37,930 bases of DNA, from the NCBI GenBank assembly GCA_015490715.1, contig WFXH01000027.1:1-37930 (forward strand), in the 5' to 3' direction. The DNA is from Saprospiraceae bacterium (lineage in GTDB: Bacteria; Bacteroidota; Bacteroidia; Chitinophagales; Saprospiraceae). The notes under the pieces are model-generated. The model ran no database searches. It saw only the letters and a program-made list of their open reading frames with translations, and had not been told where the DNA came from. Below are positions 8,950-16,462 of the stretch, one piece after another. Numbering within the stretch: the stretch's first letter is position 1; the number at the start of each line of letters is the position of its first letter. The position numbers were made by a program, and so were the translations under genes.

Positions 8950-9516
8950 TTACTGCCAATGCGCTATAAAATCCCTTTCCAATTGCCGAAGTCGCTCCTG
9001 TATGCGCGCTCGATCGAACACTACGGGCTGAAAGTCGTTTGCCGACTCTCCCCCACCGCTGCGATGTTGCAGCCATTTCATATAGCCCTCCACCCCACCG
9101 ATCTCTTCGGGCGGACAGTCGCCCTCCCCATCGAGCAATTCCAACATCGAAGACGGACGGTACTCCACATCCTGCACGGTAATGAGGTGCTCCCAGTGGT
9201 CGCCGTAATCGTAGATGTAGCGCAACACCGCCTCGCGCTGGAGAAATTCACGCTTATTGTACAAATTAATAAACAGCTTGTCGATCGGCACCCAATCGGC
9301 CGTCACCGGGGCATCTTCGTCGTTGGGCGAGTTGATGGTAATGAGATCCTCCAAGCTGCGCTCACAAAAGGCGTACAGGTGCCGATTTTCCCAGCCAAAA
9401 GCCGCCTGTAAGACTAAGTGCAGCTCTTCAAAACTCAACTCCGTCGAAACGGAGAGCTTTCGCCATATCCGCAACGGCTCTACACCCACCAGCTCTACCT
9501 CAATGATGAAGTTCAT
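8950..9516 (-). CDS. Plasmid pRiA4b ORF-3-like protein
   Basis: Cytosolic protein of 188 residues. It matches the pRiA4b ORF-3 family (named after an Agrobacterium plasmid gene): an N-terminal [16 protein letters not shown], a central [15 protein letters not shown] (about 105-120) and the acidic signature [17 protein letters not shown] (about 132-150). The family's biochemical role is not established, and although related sequences occur on plasmids and transposons, I see no mobile element here. It has its own perfect promoter (9534-9541) and is followed 4 bp later by the acyl-CoA dehydrogenase. The C-terminal coding part contains a copy of the recurring word TATGAAATGG (9073-9082). Confidence 0.85.
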   Translation of the reverse strand: MNFIIEVELVGVEPLRIWRKLSVSTELSFEELHLVLQAAFGWENRHLYAFCERSLEDLITINSPNDEDAPVTADWVPIDKLFINLYNKREFLQREAVLRYIYDYGDHWEHLITVQDVEYRPSSMLELLDGEGDCPPEEIGGVEGYMKWLQHRSGGGESANDFQPVVFDRARIQERLRQLERDFIAHWQ

Positions 9517-9533
9517 CCCCGACGATTTAACTG

Positions 9534-9541
9534 CAAAAGTA
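9534..9541 (-). promoter_or_regulatory. Promoter of the pRiA4b-like / acyl-CoA dehydrogenase pair
   Basis: The minus strand reads TACTTTTG, a perfect TAnnTTTG -7 element, with predicted transcription start about 9527 and an 11-nt leader. No clear -33 TTG. Confidence 0.5.
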
Positions 9542-9561
9542 GAGTGTTTTTACTTTATGCG

Positions 9562-9569
9562 TATATTTG
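9562..9569 (+). promoter_or_regulatory. Promoter of the glycoside hydrolase gene
   Basis: TATATTTG, a perfect TAnnTTTG -7 element, with predicted transcription start about 9576, roughly 50 nt before the chosen start codon. It is divergent from, and only 20 bp from, the minus-strand -7 element at 9534-9541, so one protein bound here could affect both. Confidence 0.5.
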
Positions 9570-9625
9570 TTTGATTTCAGAACAATCGGCTCTGTATCGA
9601 TTTCTCATCCAAAATGATTATAGGT

Positions 9626-12529
9626 ATGAAATGGTACTACGCCCATACAGCAGTATGGCTTGCCCTTTTTATAGGACACTTACCGTCCGCTGCGCAATCC
9701 TTTTCCGACGGATACTCCTTTGTACTACCGCCATACGATTCGGTTATATCCCCATGGCTGCCCGTGTTTACTGCTGAAGCGGCAGATCGGCCTATTACGG
9801 CCGAAGGGCCCCATTTTCTGCGTGAGGGTCAGCCCTTTCGATTTTGGGGTGTCAACCTGACGACGGGGGCCAATTTCCCACCTAAACAGCTCGCCCCCGC
9901 CATCGCCGCGCGCCTGCAAAAGATGGGCATCAACCTCGTACGCCTCCACCATATGGACAACAATTGGACCTCCAGCCAAGGCAACATCTTCCTGGACCGC
10001 ACGCACAACACCCGCCAGCTCAATCCCCAAATGGTCGACCGGCTGCACTATTTTATCGCCCAGCTCAAGCGCAGGGGCATTTATGTCGACGTCAACCTAC
10101 ACGTGTCGCGCGAGTTTCGCCCCGCCGACGGCATGCCGTACGCCGATTCGCTGCCGGGGCCGAAGTGCTATACCATGTTTGACCCGCGGGCCATCTTCCT
10201 CCAAAAGGAATACGCCCGCAAACTGCTGACCGCCATCAATCCCTACACCGGTTATTCCCTCGCATCCGATCCCTCCGTAGCCATGGTCGAAATCACCAAC
10301 GAAAACTCCATCTACCAATACTGGCGCTACAACGCTCTGCGCCCGATGAGCGAAGGTGGATTTTTGACGCGCTACCACAGCCGCATGCTCGACAGCTTGT
10401 GGAACGCCTATCTCCTCTCCAAATACGGCACCGATGCCGCTCTGCGTGCAGCTTGGCAGGGACAGGGTCCCCGCTGGGGACGCGAACTCCTCACCAACGG
10501 CCGCTTCGAAGCCGCTACCCCCCTCAACGGCTGGGAGCTCGAACAACACAACGGCGCCCGCGCTACGCCCTCCCCCACCCACGCCGCTTACGAAGGCAAC
10601 TACGCCGTCCAACTCCAGATCGACCAAAGCTCCACCGAAGCCTGGCACCTCCAATGGGTCCAATACGAGCTCAGCGTGTCCCGCGATTCGACCTACGTCG
10701 TACAATTTTATGCGCGCTCCGACCGAGATCAGACCATCGAAGTGGCCCTCATGCAAAACCACCCTCCCTACGACTGGTACGGCGGCCGCGTCGTCCAACT
10801 CAGCTCACAGTGGCGACACTATACCTTTCAAGTGCGGCCCTATGAAGACAATCAGGGCGGCGCACGTATCACCTTTAGCTTTGGCAATGCCCACGGCACA
10901 ATATGGATTGACTCCGTGAGCATCCGCGCACGCACCCAAACGGCCCTGCACGACGACGAAAGCCTTGTGGAGCAAAACATCCGACGTATCCGCTACGACG
11001 AACGCCATGCCTACACCGAGGCACGCACCATCGACATGGGAGCCTTCTACCTACAGCTCCAACGGCAGTATTATCAGACAATGTACCACTACCTCAAAGA
11101 CAGCCTCAAAGTACAGGCCCCCATCACGGGCACCAACGGCCTCCATGGCCTGTTTGAAACGTGGAGCCAGCAGGATCTCGACTACATCGACGACCACGCC
11201 TACTGGGACCACCCCGAATTTCCCAATACACCCTGGGATCCCTGGGACTGGCGCATCGACAATCAGCCCATGTACCGCGATAACAGCTACGGCACACTGC
11301 AATACGTCTTCAGCGGACTGGCCATGGCCGACAAGCCCTACACTATCAGCGAGTACAACCACTGTACTCCCAACGTCTATCAAGCCGAAATGCTGCCCCT
11401 CCTCACTGCATACAGCTCCCTCCACGGCGTCGACGGCATCATGTGGTTCGACTACATCGGGGGCGACCCTCCCGACTGGTCTACCGACTTCGTCGATAAT
11501 TGGTTTTCACTACACCGCAATACCGCAGTGATGGCGCAAATGCCCCTCTTCGCCTATGTCTACCGCAATGGCCTCATCGCCGAACATCCTCAAAAACTGC
11601 GCATCCGCTACGACAGCGCCTTCATCTATCGGCTCCCGCTACTCGACGATGCTCCTTCGTGGGAGCTCTACTTGCCCTACGACCGACGCCACGGCAGTCG
11701 ACAGCCCGTCGTCATCGAGCGCTTTGATGCCGATAGCACCTCCATCCCCTCGCACACCGTCCGCAAGGGCGCCTTTTGGGACCACTCCCAACACATCCAC
11801 TGGGACCCCACCGGCGGACACTTTGCCATCGTCACCAAAAGATTTGAAGCCTTTGCCGGCGACCAGCCATGGCACTCGCCCCCAGACAGCGCAGTACTGG
11901 AAATTGTCTCCCTCGACGATTTTGCACTACTCTCCCTCCTCTCCAAAGACGACCAACCCCTAAGCACTACCCACCACGCATTACTGTGCATCACCACCCA
12001 CACCCAAAACACCGACATGCAATGGGACGGAAGCCACACCGTACACACCCACTGGGGGATGCCCCCCACCCTCAACCGCCCCGCACAAGTCCTCCTACGA
12101 CTCCGCATCCAAGCCGATTCGGTAGTGGTGTTTCCCCTCGACACTCACGGATTCCACCTCGACAGCTTTACCTTCTATCCCGAAGACGGAGAAGGTTTCT
12201 ACCTCCTCATCGATCAACGCACCATCCACACACCGTGGTTTGGACTCCGTATCTATCGAACCACTACCACCACACAAGAACCCACATCGCGAACTTCCCT
12301 CCTCAGTTCCATTCAAACGGCGGAATCCATCATCGTCCAGACCCGACAAAGCACAGCCCTACGCTCTTTGCAATTGGTCAATCTATACGGGAAAACGGTT
12401 TATTTCACCCAAGCGCCAATGCATCCCATCCACACAATAGATATCCGACAGCTTCCCTCTGGCGTGTACTTCTTAGTGGGTTATGGATTAGATGGTCAGC
12501 GACACGTCAAGCGTTTTATCGTTAAATAA
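9626..12529 (+). CDS. T9SS-exported glycoside hydrolase with internal carbohydrate-binding module
   Basis: Large secreted enzyme, 967 residues, probably acting on a plant or algal polysaccharide. I chose ATG 9626 because it gives a short normal signal peptide (MKWYYAHTAVWLALFIG..SAAQS); an in-frame ATG lies 12 bp upstream. The catalytic part looks like a clan GH-A (beta/alpha)8 barrel: FWGVNLTTGANFP, MGINLVRLHHMD, the acid/base Glu in VEITNENS (about residue 226), and a probable nucleophile Glu in TISEYNH (about 576). A CBM4/9-like module (about 290-436: NGRFEAATPLNGWELE ... IWIDSVSIR) sits between those two Glu. The last 80 or so residues form a type A T9SS sorting domain (LPSGVYFLVGYG ... 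KRFIVK), so export and surface anchoring by type IX secretion are expected. I cannot assign a GH family number or substrate. Confidence 0.85.
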   Translation: MKWYYAHTAVWLALFIGHLPSAAQSFSDGYSFVLPPYDSVISPWLPVFTAEAADRPITAEGPHFLREGQPFRFWGVNLTTGANFPPKQLAPAIAARLQKMGINLVRLHHMDNNWTSSQGNIFLDRTHNTRQLNPQMVDRLHYFIAQLKRRGIYVDVNLHVSREFRPADGMPYADSLPGPKCYTMFDPRAIFLQKEYARKLLTAINPYTGYSLASDPSVAMVEITNENSIYQYWRYNALRPMSEGGFLTRYHSRMLDSLWNAYLLSKYGTDAALRAAWQGQGPRWGRELLTNGRFEAATPLNGWELEQHNGARATPSPTHAAYEGNYAVQLQIDQSSTEAWHLQWVQYELSVSRDSTYVVQFYARSDRDQTIEVALMQNHPPYDWYGGRVVQLSSQWRHYTFQVRPYEDNQGGARITFSFGNAHGTIWIDSVSIRARTQTALHDDESLVEQNIRRIRYDERHAYTEARTIDMGAFYLQLQRQYYQTMYHYLKDSLKVQAPITGTNGLHGLFETWSQQDLDYIDDHAYWDHPEFPNTPWDPWDWRIDNQPMYRDNSYGTLQYVFSGLAMADKPYTISEYNHCTPNVYQAEMLPLLTAYSSLHGVDGIMWFDYIGGDPPDWSTDFVDNWFSLHRNTAVMAQMPLFAYVYRNGLIAEHPQKLRIRYDSAFIYRLPLLDDAPSWELYLPYDRRHGSRQPVVIERFDADSTSIPSHTVRKGAFWDHSQHIHWDPTGGHFAIVTKRFEAFAGDQPWHSPPDSAVLEIVSLDDFALLSLLSKDDQPLSTTHHALLCITTHTQNTDMQWDGSHTVHTHWGMPPTLNRPAQVLLRLRIQADSVVVFPLDTHGFHLDSFTFYPEDGEGFYLLIDQRTIHTPWFGLRIYRTTTTTQEPTSRTSLLSSIQTAESIIVQTRQSTALRSLQLVNLYGKTVYFTQAPMHPIHTIDIRQLPSGVYFLVGYGLDGQRHVKRFIVK

Positions 12530-12544
12530 TAGTTGTCGCCGCCC

Positions 12545-13486
12545 ATGGCCAAACCTACCCCCGATCGATTGCTCATCGTCCTGGCAGGCCCCACCGCTGT
12601 GGGTAAGACCGACCTCGCCTATCAGCTGGCAAAGCGCTATGACGCGCCCATTCTCTCAGCCGACAGCCGCCAAATCTATCGCCAGATGGATATCGGCACG
12701 GCCAAACCCCCTGCCTACATGCTCCGCGAAGTGCCGCACTATTTTATCAATCATATCGATATCGACACGCCGTACAGCGCCGGTGAGTTTGCTCGTGAAG
12801 CCCAGGACGTCCTCCATCGCATCTTCGAAGAGCGAAACCTCGCGCTCCTGGTCGGCGGCACGGGCCTGTACATCGACGCCCTCTGCCACGGCCTCGACCC
12901 CATGCCCCCAGTGTCTGCAGAGGTGCGCCAGAGTGTCTTAAACGACCTTGCACAATACGGGATCACTTACCTGCTGGAAGAACTGAAAGCAAAAGATCCC
13001 GAATACTACCACCATGTCGACAAACACAATCCCCGTCGCATCAGCCGTGCCCTTGAAGTAATCCGACAGACGGGTATGCCCTTTTCCGCCTTTCGACAAG
13101 GCCACGCCTCTCCACGCCCGTTCCACACCCTCTACATCTTGCTCATGCGCCCCAGAGACGAACTCTACCGTCGCATCAACGCCCGCGTCGACGACATGCT
13201 CGACCACGGATGGCTAGAAGAAGCTCGCTCCCTCTACCCTTATCGCCACCTACCTGCCCTCCAAACCGTGGGATACAGAGAGCTCTTCCACTACCTCGAA
13301 GGAAGCATCGATTGGCCCACGACAGTCGAACAGATCAAAAAACAAACGCGACGCTACGCCAAACGCCAATGGACCTGGTTTTTCCGCCAAAACCACTGGA
13401 GCGTCTTCCATCCACAACACCACTGCCGCATCTTCTCCTACATCGAGCACGTCCATCGGACGATGGCCCACGATTTTAATCGATAA
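12545..13486 (+). CDS. miaA: tRNA dimethylallyltransferase
   Basis: Transfers a dimethylallyl group to N6 of adenosine-37 in tRNAs reading UNN codons, improving decoding. The 313 residues show the P-loop GPTAVGKT near residue 14, the substrate-binding signature SADSRQIYRQMDIGTAKP, LLVGGTGLYIDA, and the C-terminal TVGYRELFHYLEG and TRRYAKRQWTWF motifs. I chose ATG 12545; an in-frame TTG at 12533 would add four residues but begins only 4 bp after the preceding stop. It follows the glycoside hydrolase by 15 bp, which suggests readthrough transcription. Its 3' end overlaps convergent arsC by 11 bp. Confidence 0.96.
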   Translation: MAKPTPDRLLIVLAGPTAVGKTDLAYQLAKRYDAPILSADSRQIYRQMDIGTAKPPAYMLREVPHYFINHIDIDTPYSAGEFAREAQDVLHRIFEERNLALLVGGTGLYIDALCHGLDPMPPVSAEVRQSVLNDLAQYGITYLLEELKAKDPEYYHHVDKHNPRRISRALEVIRQTGMPFSAFRQGHASPRPFHTLYILLMRPRDELYRRINARVDDMLDHGWLEEARSLYPYRHLPALQTVGYRELFHYLEGSIDWPTTVEQIKKQTRRYAKRQWTWFFRQNHWSVFHPQHHCRIFSYIEHVHRTMAHDFNR

Positions 13487-13823
13487 ATTCCCGATAGCGA
13501 TCCGGTGGCCTGCACACAGCCGCATGCGTCTCGCTGACACATATCGGGCGCTCCAAGATCGACGGATACTGCTGAATCGCTTCCAACCACTCCTCGTCCG
13601 AAAGCTCTGCCTCGGCAAACTTCTCCTTGTACACCTTGTCGCGCTTGCGCAATAGGTCTTGAACCCTAAGATTGCCCTTGCGCATGATCTCGCGCAACTC
13701 CTCCGGCGTCGGCGGATGCTTCAGATATTCCACAACTTCGAGCTCCATACCGTGCTCTTGCAAGGCCTTTAACACCTTGCGACTCGTCGCACATCGCGGA
13801 TTGTGGTATATTTTTACGCGCAT
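13476..13823 (-). CDS. arsC: Arsenate reductase (glutaredoxin-dependent ArsC family)
   Basis: Small thioredoxin-fold enzyme reducing arsenate to arsenite with glutathione/glutaredoxin-type reductants. The 115 residues carry IYHNPRCATSRKVL with the active Cys at 11, and Arg at 59 (LLRK), 92 (ERPI) and 105 (CRPP). These match the spacing of Cys12, Arg60, Arg94 and Arg107 of E. coli ArsC, and YLKHPPTPEEL also matches. It is shorter than E. coli ArsC (141 aa) because the C-terminal extension is missing. Related short proteins include Spx/YffB-like members, so arsenate reduction is likely but not certain. No ars operon partner is adjacent; the two ArsR-family genes are 21 kb away. Confidence 0.83.
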   Translation of the reverse strand: MRVKIYHNPRCATSRKVLKALQEHGMELEVVEYLKHPPTPEELREIMRKGNLRVQDLLRKRDKVYKEKFAEAELSDEEWLEAIQQYPSILERPICVSETHAAVCRPPDRYREFID

Positions 13824-13890
13824 AAAACCGTAGATTTATTGACCAGAAATCCAATGACCAACCTTCGTAGAAAATATCTATCTCTCAACA

Positions 13891-13919
13891 GTAACGCTCT
13901 TCACTTTGAGTGTAACGCT
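13891..13919 (+). repeat. GTAACGCT direct repeat upstream of the thioesterase
   Basis: GTAACGCT occurs at 13891-13898 and 13912-13919, the same orientation, 21 bp start to start (two helical turns), 19 bp before the thioesterase start codon. This is typical geometry for an activator or repressor site, but the role is inferred. Confidence 0.35.
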
Positions 13920-13937
13920 TCGTAAAACAGTGCGCGT

Positions 13938-14378
13938 ATGGGTATTTGGAAAACTCCCGTCGATATCGAAATCCTCAATCAGTTGGGGCACGGCACCCTC
14001 GTCGAAGCACTGGGCATTGTCTTTACCGAAGTGGGCGACGATTATCTGGAGGCACGCATGCCGGTTGATCATCGCACGCGTCAGCCGGCGGGCATCTTGC
14101 ACGGCGGCGCTTCGGCAGCCCTCGCCGAAACCATCGGCAGCGTGGCCTCGGTACTGTGCGTCGACGACATGACTCGCCAGCAACCCGTAGGCATCGAGCT
14201 CAACATCAGCCACCTGCGCTCCGTCCGTGCCGGCTGGGTCGTGGGCCGCGCTACGCCCCTGCGCCTCGGCCGCCGCCTCCACCACTGGCACATCGAAATC
14301 CGCGACCACGACGACCGCTCCATCGCCATCGCCCGCCTCACCACCATGATCATCGAACGCCGACAGCAAGGCGTATAA
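13938..14378 (+). CDS. Hotdog-fold acyl-CoA thioesterase (PaaI / MenI-YdiI type)
   Basis: Hydrolyses an aryl- or acyl-CoA thioester in the cytosol. The 146 residues show the hotdog signature AGILHGGASAALAETIGS (51-68), with the HGG helix cap and the catalytic Glu64, closely resembling E. coli YdiI (MenI), which hydrolyses 1,4-dihydroxy-2-naphthoyl-CoA in menaquinone synthesis. Bacteroidota usually use menaquinone, so that role is plausible. No other men gene is in the window and the substrate is not fixed by sequence. It stands alone between divergent arsC and an AT-rich gap. A 21-bp-spaced direct repeat lies just upstream. Confidence 0.88.
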   Translation: MGIWKTPVDIEILNQLGHGTLVEALGIVFTEVGDDYLEARMPVDHRTRQPAGILHGGASAALAETIGSVASVLCVDDMTRQQPVGIELNISHLRSVRAGWVVGRATPLRLGRRLHHWHIEIRDHDDRSIAIARLTTMIIERRQQGV

Positions 14379-14414
14379 ATCCCAACGCCCAGCTACCTGC
14401 CTCCGCTTGCTACT

Positions 14415-14713
14415 GCTACCAATTTATGAATTAAATTTTTTCTTAATATGATCCATATACAATTCATTTTCATTTTATTACACATTTTAAAAATGAGCAT
14501 ATATGTGTAAAACCCTAAAAAAGTTGCGTTTTGTATCAAATTGTACTGCTCATTCGAGCAAACGCAGAAAAAACAATCAAAAACTCCCTATTTTTTTCTG
14601 AATCCTTCAGATATCAAGGGCGATTGTGAAATAATTTACAAAAAATTTGGGCCGAATTTCAAACAACCGCAACCGTATTGCGTTAATGGGGAGGACTTAA
14701 AAAAACTGGTGCC
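14415..14713. other. AT-rich gap before the 33-codon ORF
   Basis: About 300 bp of much more AT-rich sequence than the rest of the window, with runs such as AATTAAATTTTTTCTTAATATG. It holds no ORF with a recognisable family. It contains a small stem TGCTCATTCGAGCA (14548-14561 region) and ends in GGGGAGGA, a possible ribosome-binding site about 19 bp before the ATG at 14714. It could hold the promoter and leader of a small transcript that ends at the terminator at 14825. Confidence 0.5.
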
Positions 14714-14815
14714 ATGATCATCAACCAAAAAATCGCTAAGACCATGCTCAAGCGCAAGTTTCAACGCAGCTTTACGGTACATGCACCCAACGTGCCACTG
14801 ACCAAGAAGTATTAA
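14714..14815 (+). CDS. Possible 33-residue basic peptide
   Basis: Short frame ATG to TAA, MIINQKIAKT...NVPLTKKY, with about 9 Lys/Arg and no signal peptide. In support: a purine-rich GGGGAGGA upstream, an in-frame stop codon at 14684-14686 that limits the start choice, codon choice rich in C-ending codons like its neighbours and unlike the AT-rich sequence before it, and a strong intrinsic terminator beginning 9 bp after its stop. I do not recognise a family. Alternatives are a leader peptide or a non-coding small RNA that ends at the same terminator. Confidence 0.45.
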   Translation: MIINQKIAKTMLKRKFQRSFTVHAPNVPLTKKY

Positions 14816-14824
14816 TCCCACAGA

Positions 14825-14852
14825 CCCCGTCGCCTCTGCGACGGGGTTTTTT
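14825..14852 (+). terminator. Strong intrinsic terminator
   Basis: Stem CCCCGTCGC / GCGACGGGG (9 bp, perfect) with loop CTCT, followed by six T. It ends the transcript carrying the 33-codon ORF and lies 1 bp before the next promoter's -7 element. Confidence 0.9.
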
Positions 14853-14853
14853 G

Positions 14854-14861
14854 TATCTTTG
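14854..14861 (+). promoter_or_regulatory. Promoter of the putative lipoprotein gene
   Basis: TATCTTTG, a perfect TAnnTTTG -7 element directly after the terminator's T-run. Predicted transcription start is about 14868, a 23-nt leader before the ATG at 14891. The -33 region would fall inside the terminator stem and has no TTG. Confidence 0.55.
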
Positions 14862-14890
14862 CCCACCGCTTCGACAATCCCGAGTGTAAT

Positions 14891-15418
14891 ATGCTTGCAC
14901 AACGCATCTTCCTCTTGTGGATGGCCGGCACCGCCATGATGTGGAGCTGTCGCGACAATCGCGGCTTTTACGTCATGGGCGAATCCGACTCCCAGGTCGT
15001 CAAGGTCGATCCCGACAACATCATCATCGAAGGGCTCATCTGGTACGCCAATGCCAGCAACAAGTCCGGCAAGCACATCGGCCACGACATGATCCTCTAC
15101 GTCAACGACGACTCCATCACTAACGTCAACATGGGCTATAAATTTACCACCACCTTCGGCCCGTACAAAAAATTTGAAGTGCCCTACGTCGCCTTCCTCA
15201 ATACGCGGCACTTTTTCAAAGACGTGCGCGTACGCAACCTCCTCCTCAACCGAAAGTACAACGACACCTTCCACCTGCGCGGCAAAGGCGTAGGGCTGGT
15301 CATCTGGGACGGCTCCGACCAGATTGACTCCTTCCCCTTTACCTTCGAAAAGACTATTGAGATTTATCCCGACCTGCCCCTTGGAGAATACGTGCCAGAT
15401 TCGCTGGGCGGTAATTGA
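14891..15418 (+). CDS. Putative lipoprotein, unknown function
   Basis: 175 residues. The N terminus has a short charged start, a hydrophobic stretch and MMWSC, which would make Cys20 the lipidated residue; Trp at -2 is unusual, so lipidation is likely but not certain. The rest is rich in aromatic and beta-forming residues (IIIEGLIWYANASN, ILYVNDDSI, GVGLVIWDGSDQ), suggesting a beta-sandwich. I recognise no family. It has its own promoter and sits just after a strong terminator. Its last 65 bp overlap the 3' end of the convergent MazG-like gene, the longest overlap in the window. Confidence 0.75.
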   Translation: MLAQRIFLLWMAGTAMMWSCRDNRGFYVMGESDSQVVKVDPDNIIIEGLIWYANASNKSGKHIGHDMILYVNDDSITNVNMGYKFTTTFGPYKKFEVPYVAFLNTRHFFKDVRVRNLLLNRKYNDTFHLRGKGVGLVIWDGSDQIDSFPFTFEKTIEIYPDLPLGEYVPDSLGGN

Positions 15419-15872
15419 CCGATTTCAACACCTTGTGGTCGCTCTTTCGATAGACGAGAAACTGCCCGTCCACCTCGCGGATGATGGCCTCTACTCCGCG
15501 CTCCTTGCGATAGTGCTCCACGGTAGCTTGTGCCTCTTCGAGGGTGCTACAGGCCTTGCTCATATTCGAATGCTGTACTTCGTCGAAGAGCTTCTTAAAC
15601 AGCCCGCCTAAACCAAATTCCAGCACCGCTCCGCTCAACACGTATTGCAAATCGCATAGCGCATCGGCAATGCCCACCAGATCCCGCGCTTCGATGGCGC
15701 GTTTGAGTTCTTCAAGCTCCTCTTCCAACAGCGCCACCCGTAGCGCACAGCGCTCCGAAGAGGGTATCGTCGGCTGTTCCAACACCGGCATGCGAAAGAG
15801 CCGATGAAACGCGCGCACCGCGTTGAGATCCTGCGGTTCCTCTAATCGAGTTTCCACCATTTTATCCCTCAT
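15354..15872 (-). CDS. MazG-like nucleotide pyrophosphohydrolase
   Basis: All-alpha NTP pyrophosphohydrolase family protein, expected to hydrolyse (often non-canonical) nucleoside triphosphates to NMP and pyrophosphate with Mg2+. The 172 residues show the metal-binding helix pattern [17 protein letters not shown] followed by [14 protein letters not shown], and the downstream [11 protein letters not shown] typical of this subfamily. I chose ATG 15872 because it forms an ATGA overlap with the msrB stop codon (15869-15872), a sign of translational coupling; the frame is open further upstream to 15935 inside msrB. It is third in rimO - msrB - MazG-like. Its 3' end overlaps the convergent lipoprotein gene by 65 bp. 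The exact substrate is unknown. Confidence 0.85.
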   Translation of the reverse strand: MRDKMVETRLEEPQDLNAVRAFHRLFRMPVLEQPTIPSSERCALRVALLEEELEELKRAIEARDLVGIADALCDLQYVLSGAVLEFGLGGLFKKLFDEVQHSNMSKACSTLEEAQATVEHYRKERGVEAIIREVDGQFLVYRKSDHKVLKSVNYRPANLARILQGAGRDKSQ

Positions 15873-16462
15873 GGTCCTTGTTTCTTTTGCCGTCTTTCCC
15901 TGGGTACAAACCGCAGCGAGATGGAGTTGACGCAATAGCGCAAGCCCGTCGGCGGAGGCCCGTCTTCAAACACATGTCCTAAATGCCCTCCACAACGCGC
16001 ACAGTGTATTTCCGTTCGCACCATCCCATAGGAAGTATCCCGCTCCGTACCCACGTAATCTTCCCGCACTGGACGCGTAAAACTCGGCCAGCCCGTACCC
16101 GAATCAAACTTGTCTACGGAGCTGAAGAGCGGCAATCCGCAAGCGGCACAGACGTACCAACCGTCTGCGTGATGATTCCAATACTGCCCCGTAAACGCGC
16201 GCTCCGTCCCCTTCCGACGCATCACATAGTACCGAAATTCCCCCAACAGCTCCTTCCATTCTTCTTCACTCTTCTGGATCGGCTCTACCGTATCGGGAAA
16301 CTCCAGCACATCCTTTTTCGTGTGATCCCTATCCATAGTTTGCACCATTTCATACGTAGCATGCTCTACCCTCCGCTGCTGACACGAGGCAATCCCTAAG
16401 CTCAATAACACACACAGGGCAACCCACGACCAGGCATCTCTAAATGCATGCATCTCACTCAC
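15869..16462 (-). CDS. msrB: Peptide methionine (R)-S-oxide reductase, lipoprotein form
   Basis: Repairs oxidised methionine (R-sulfoxide) in proteins. The 197 residues start with a lipoprotein signal (hydrophobic core then GIASC, lipidated Cys27), so the enzyme should be anchored to a membrane outside the cytoplasm rather than be cytosolic. The MsrB domain (about 65-190) has the zinc sites CAAC (105-108) and CARC (154-157), the signature SGTGWPSF (121-128) and the catalytic Cys177 in [11 protein letters not shown]. It overlaps rimO upstream and the MazG-like gene downstream by ATGA, so all three should be translated together. No msrA is adjacent. Electron donor for a periplasmic MsrB is not visible in the window. 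Confidence 0.94.
   Translation of the reverse strand: MSEMHAFRDAWSWVALCVLLSLGIASCQQRRVEHATYEMVQTMDRDHTKKDVLEFPDTVEPIQKSEEEWKELLGEFRYYVMRRKGTERAFTGQYWNHHADGWYVCAACGLPLFSSVDKFDSGTGWPSFTRPVREDYVGTERDTSYGMVRTEIHCARCGGHLGHVFEDGPPPTGLRYCVNSISLRFVPRERRQKKQGP

Noticed and set aside
8950-9516. A transposon or plasmid remnant suggested by the pRiA4b-type gene
   Set aside because: No transposase, inverted repeats or composition change around it; the gene looks like an ordinary chromosomal member of the family.
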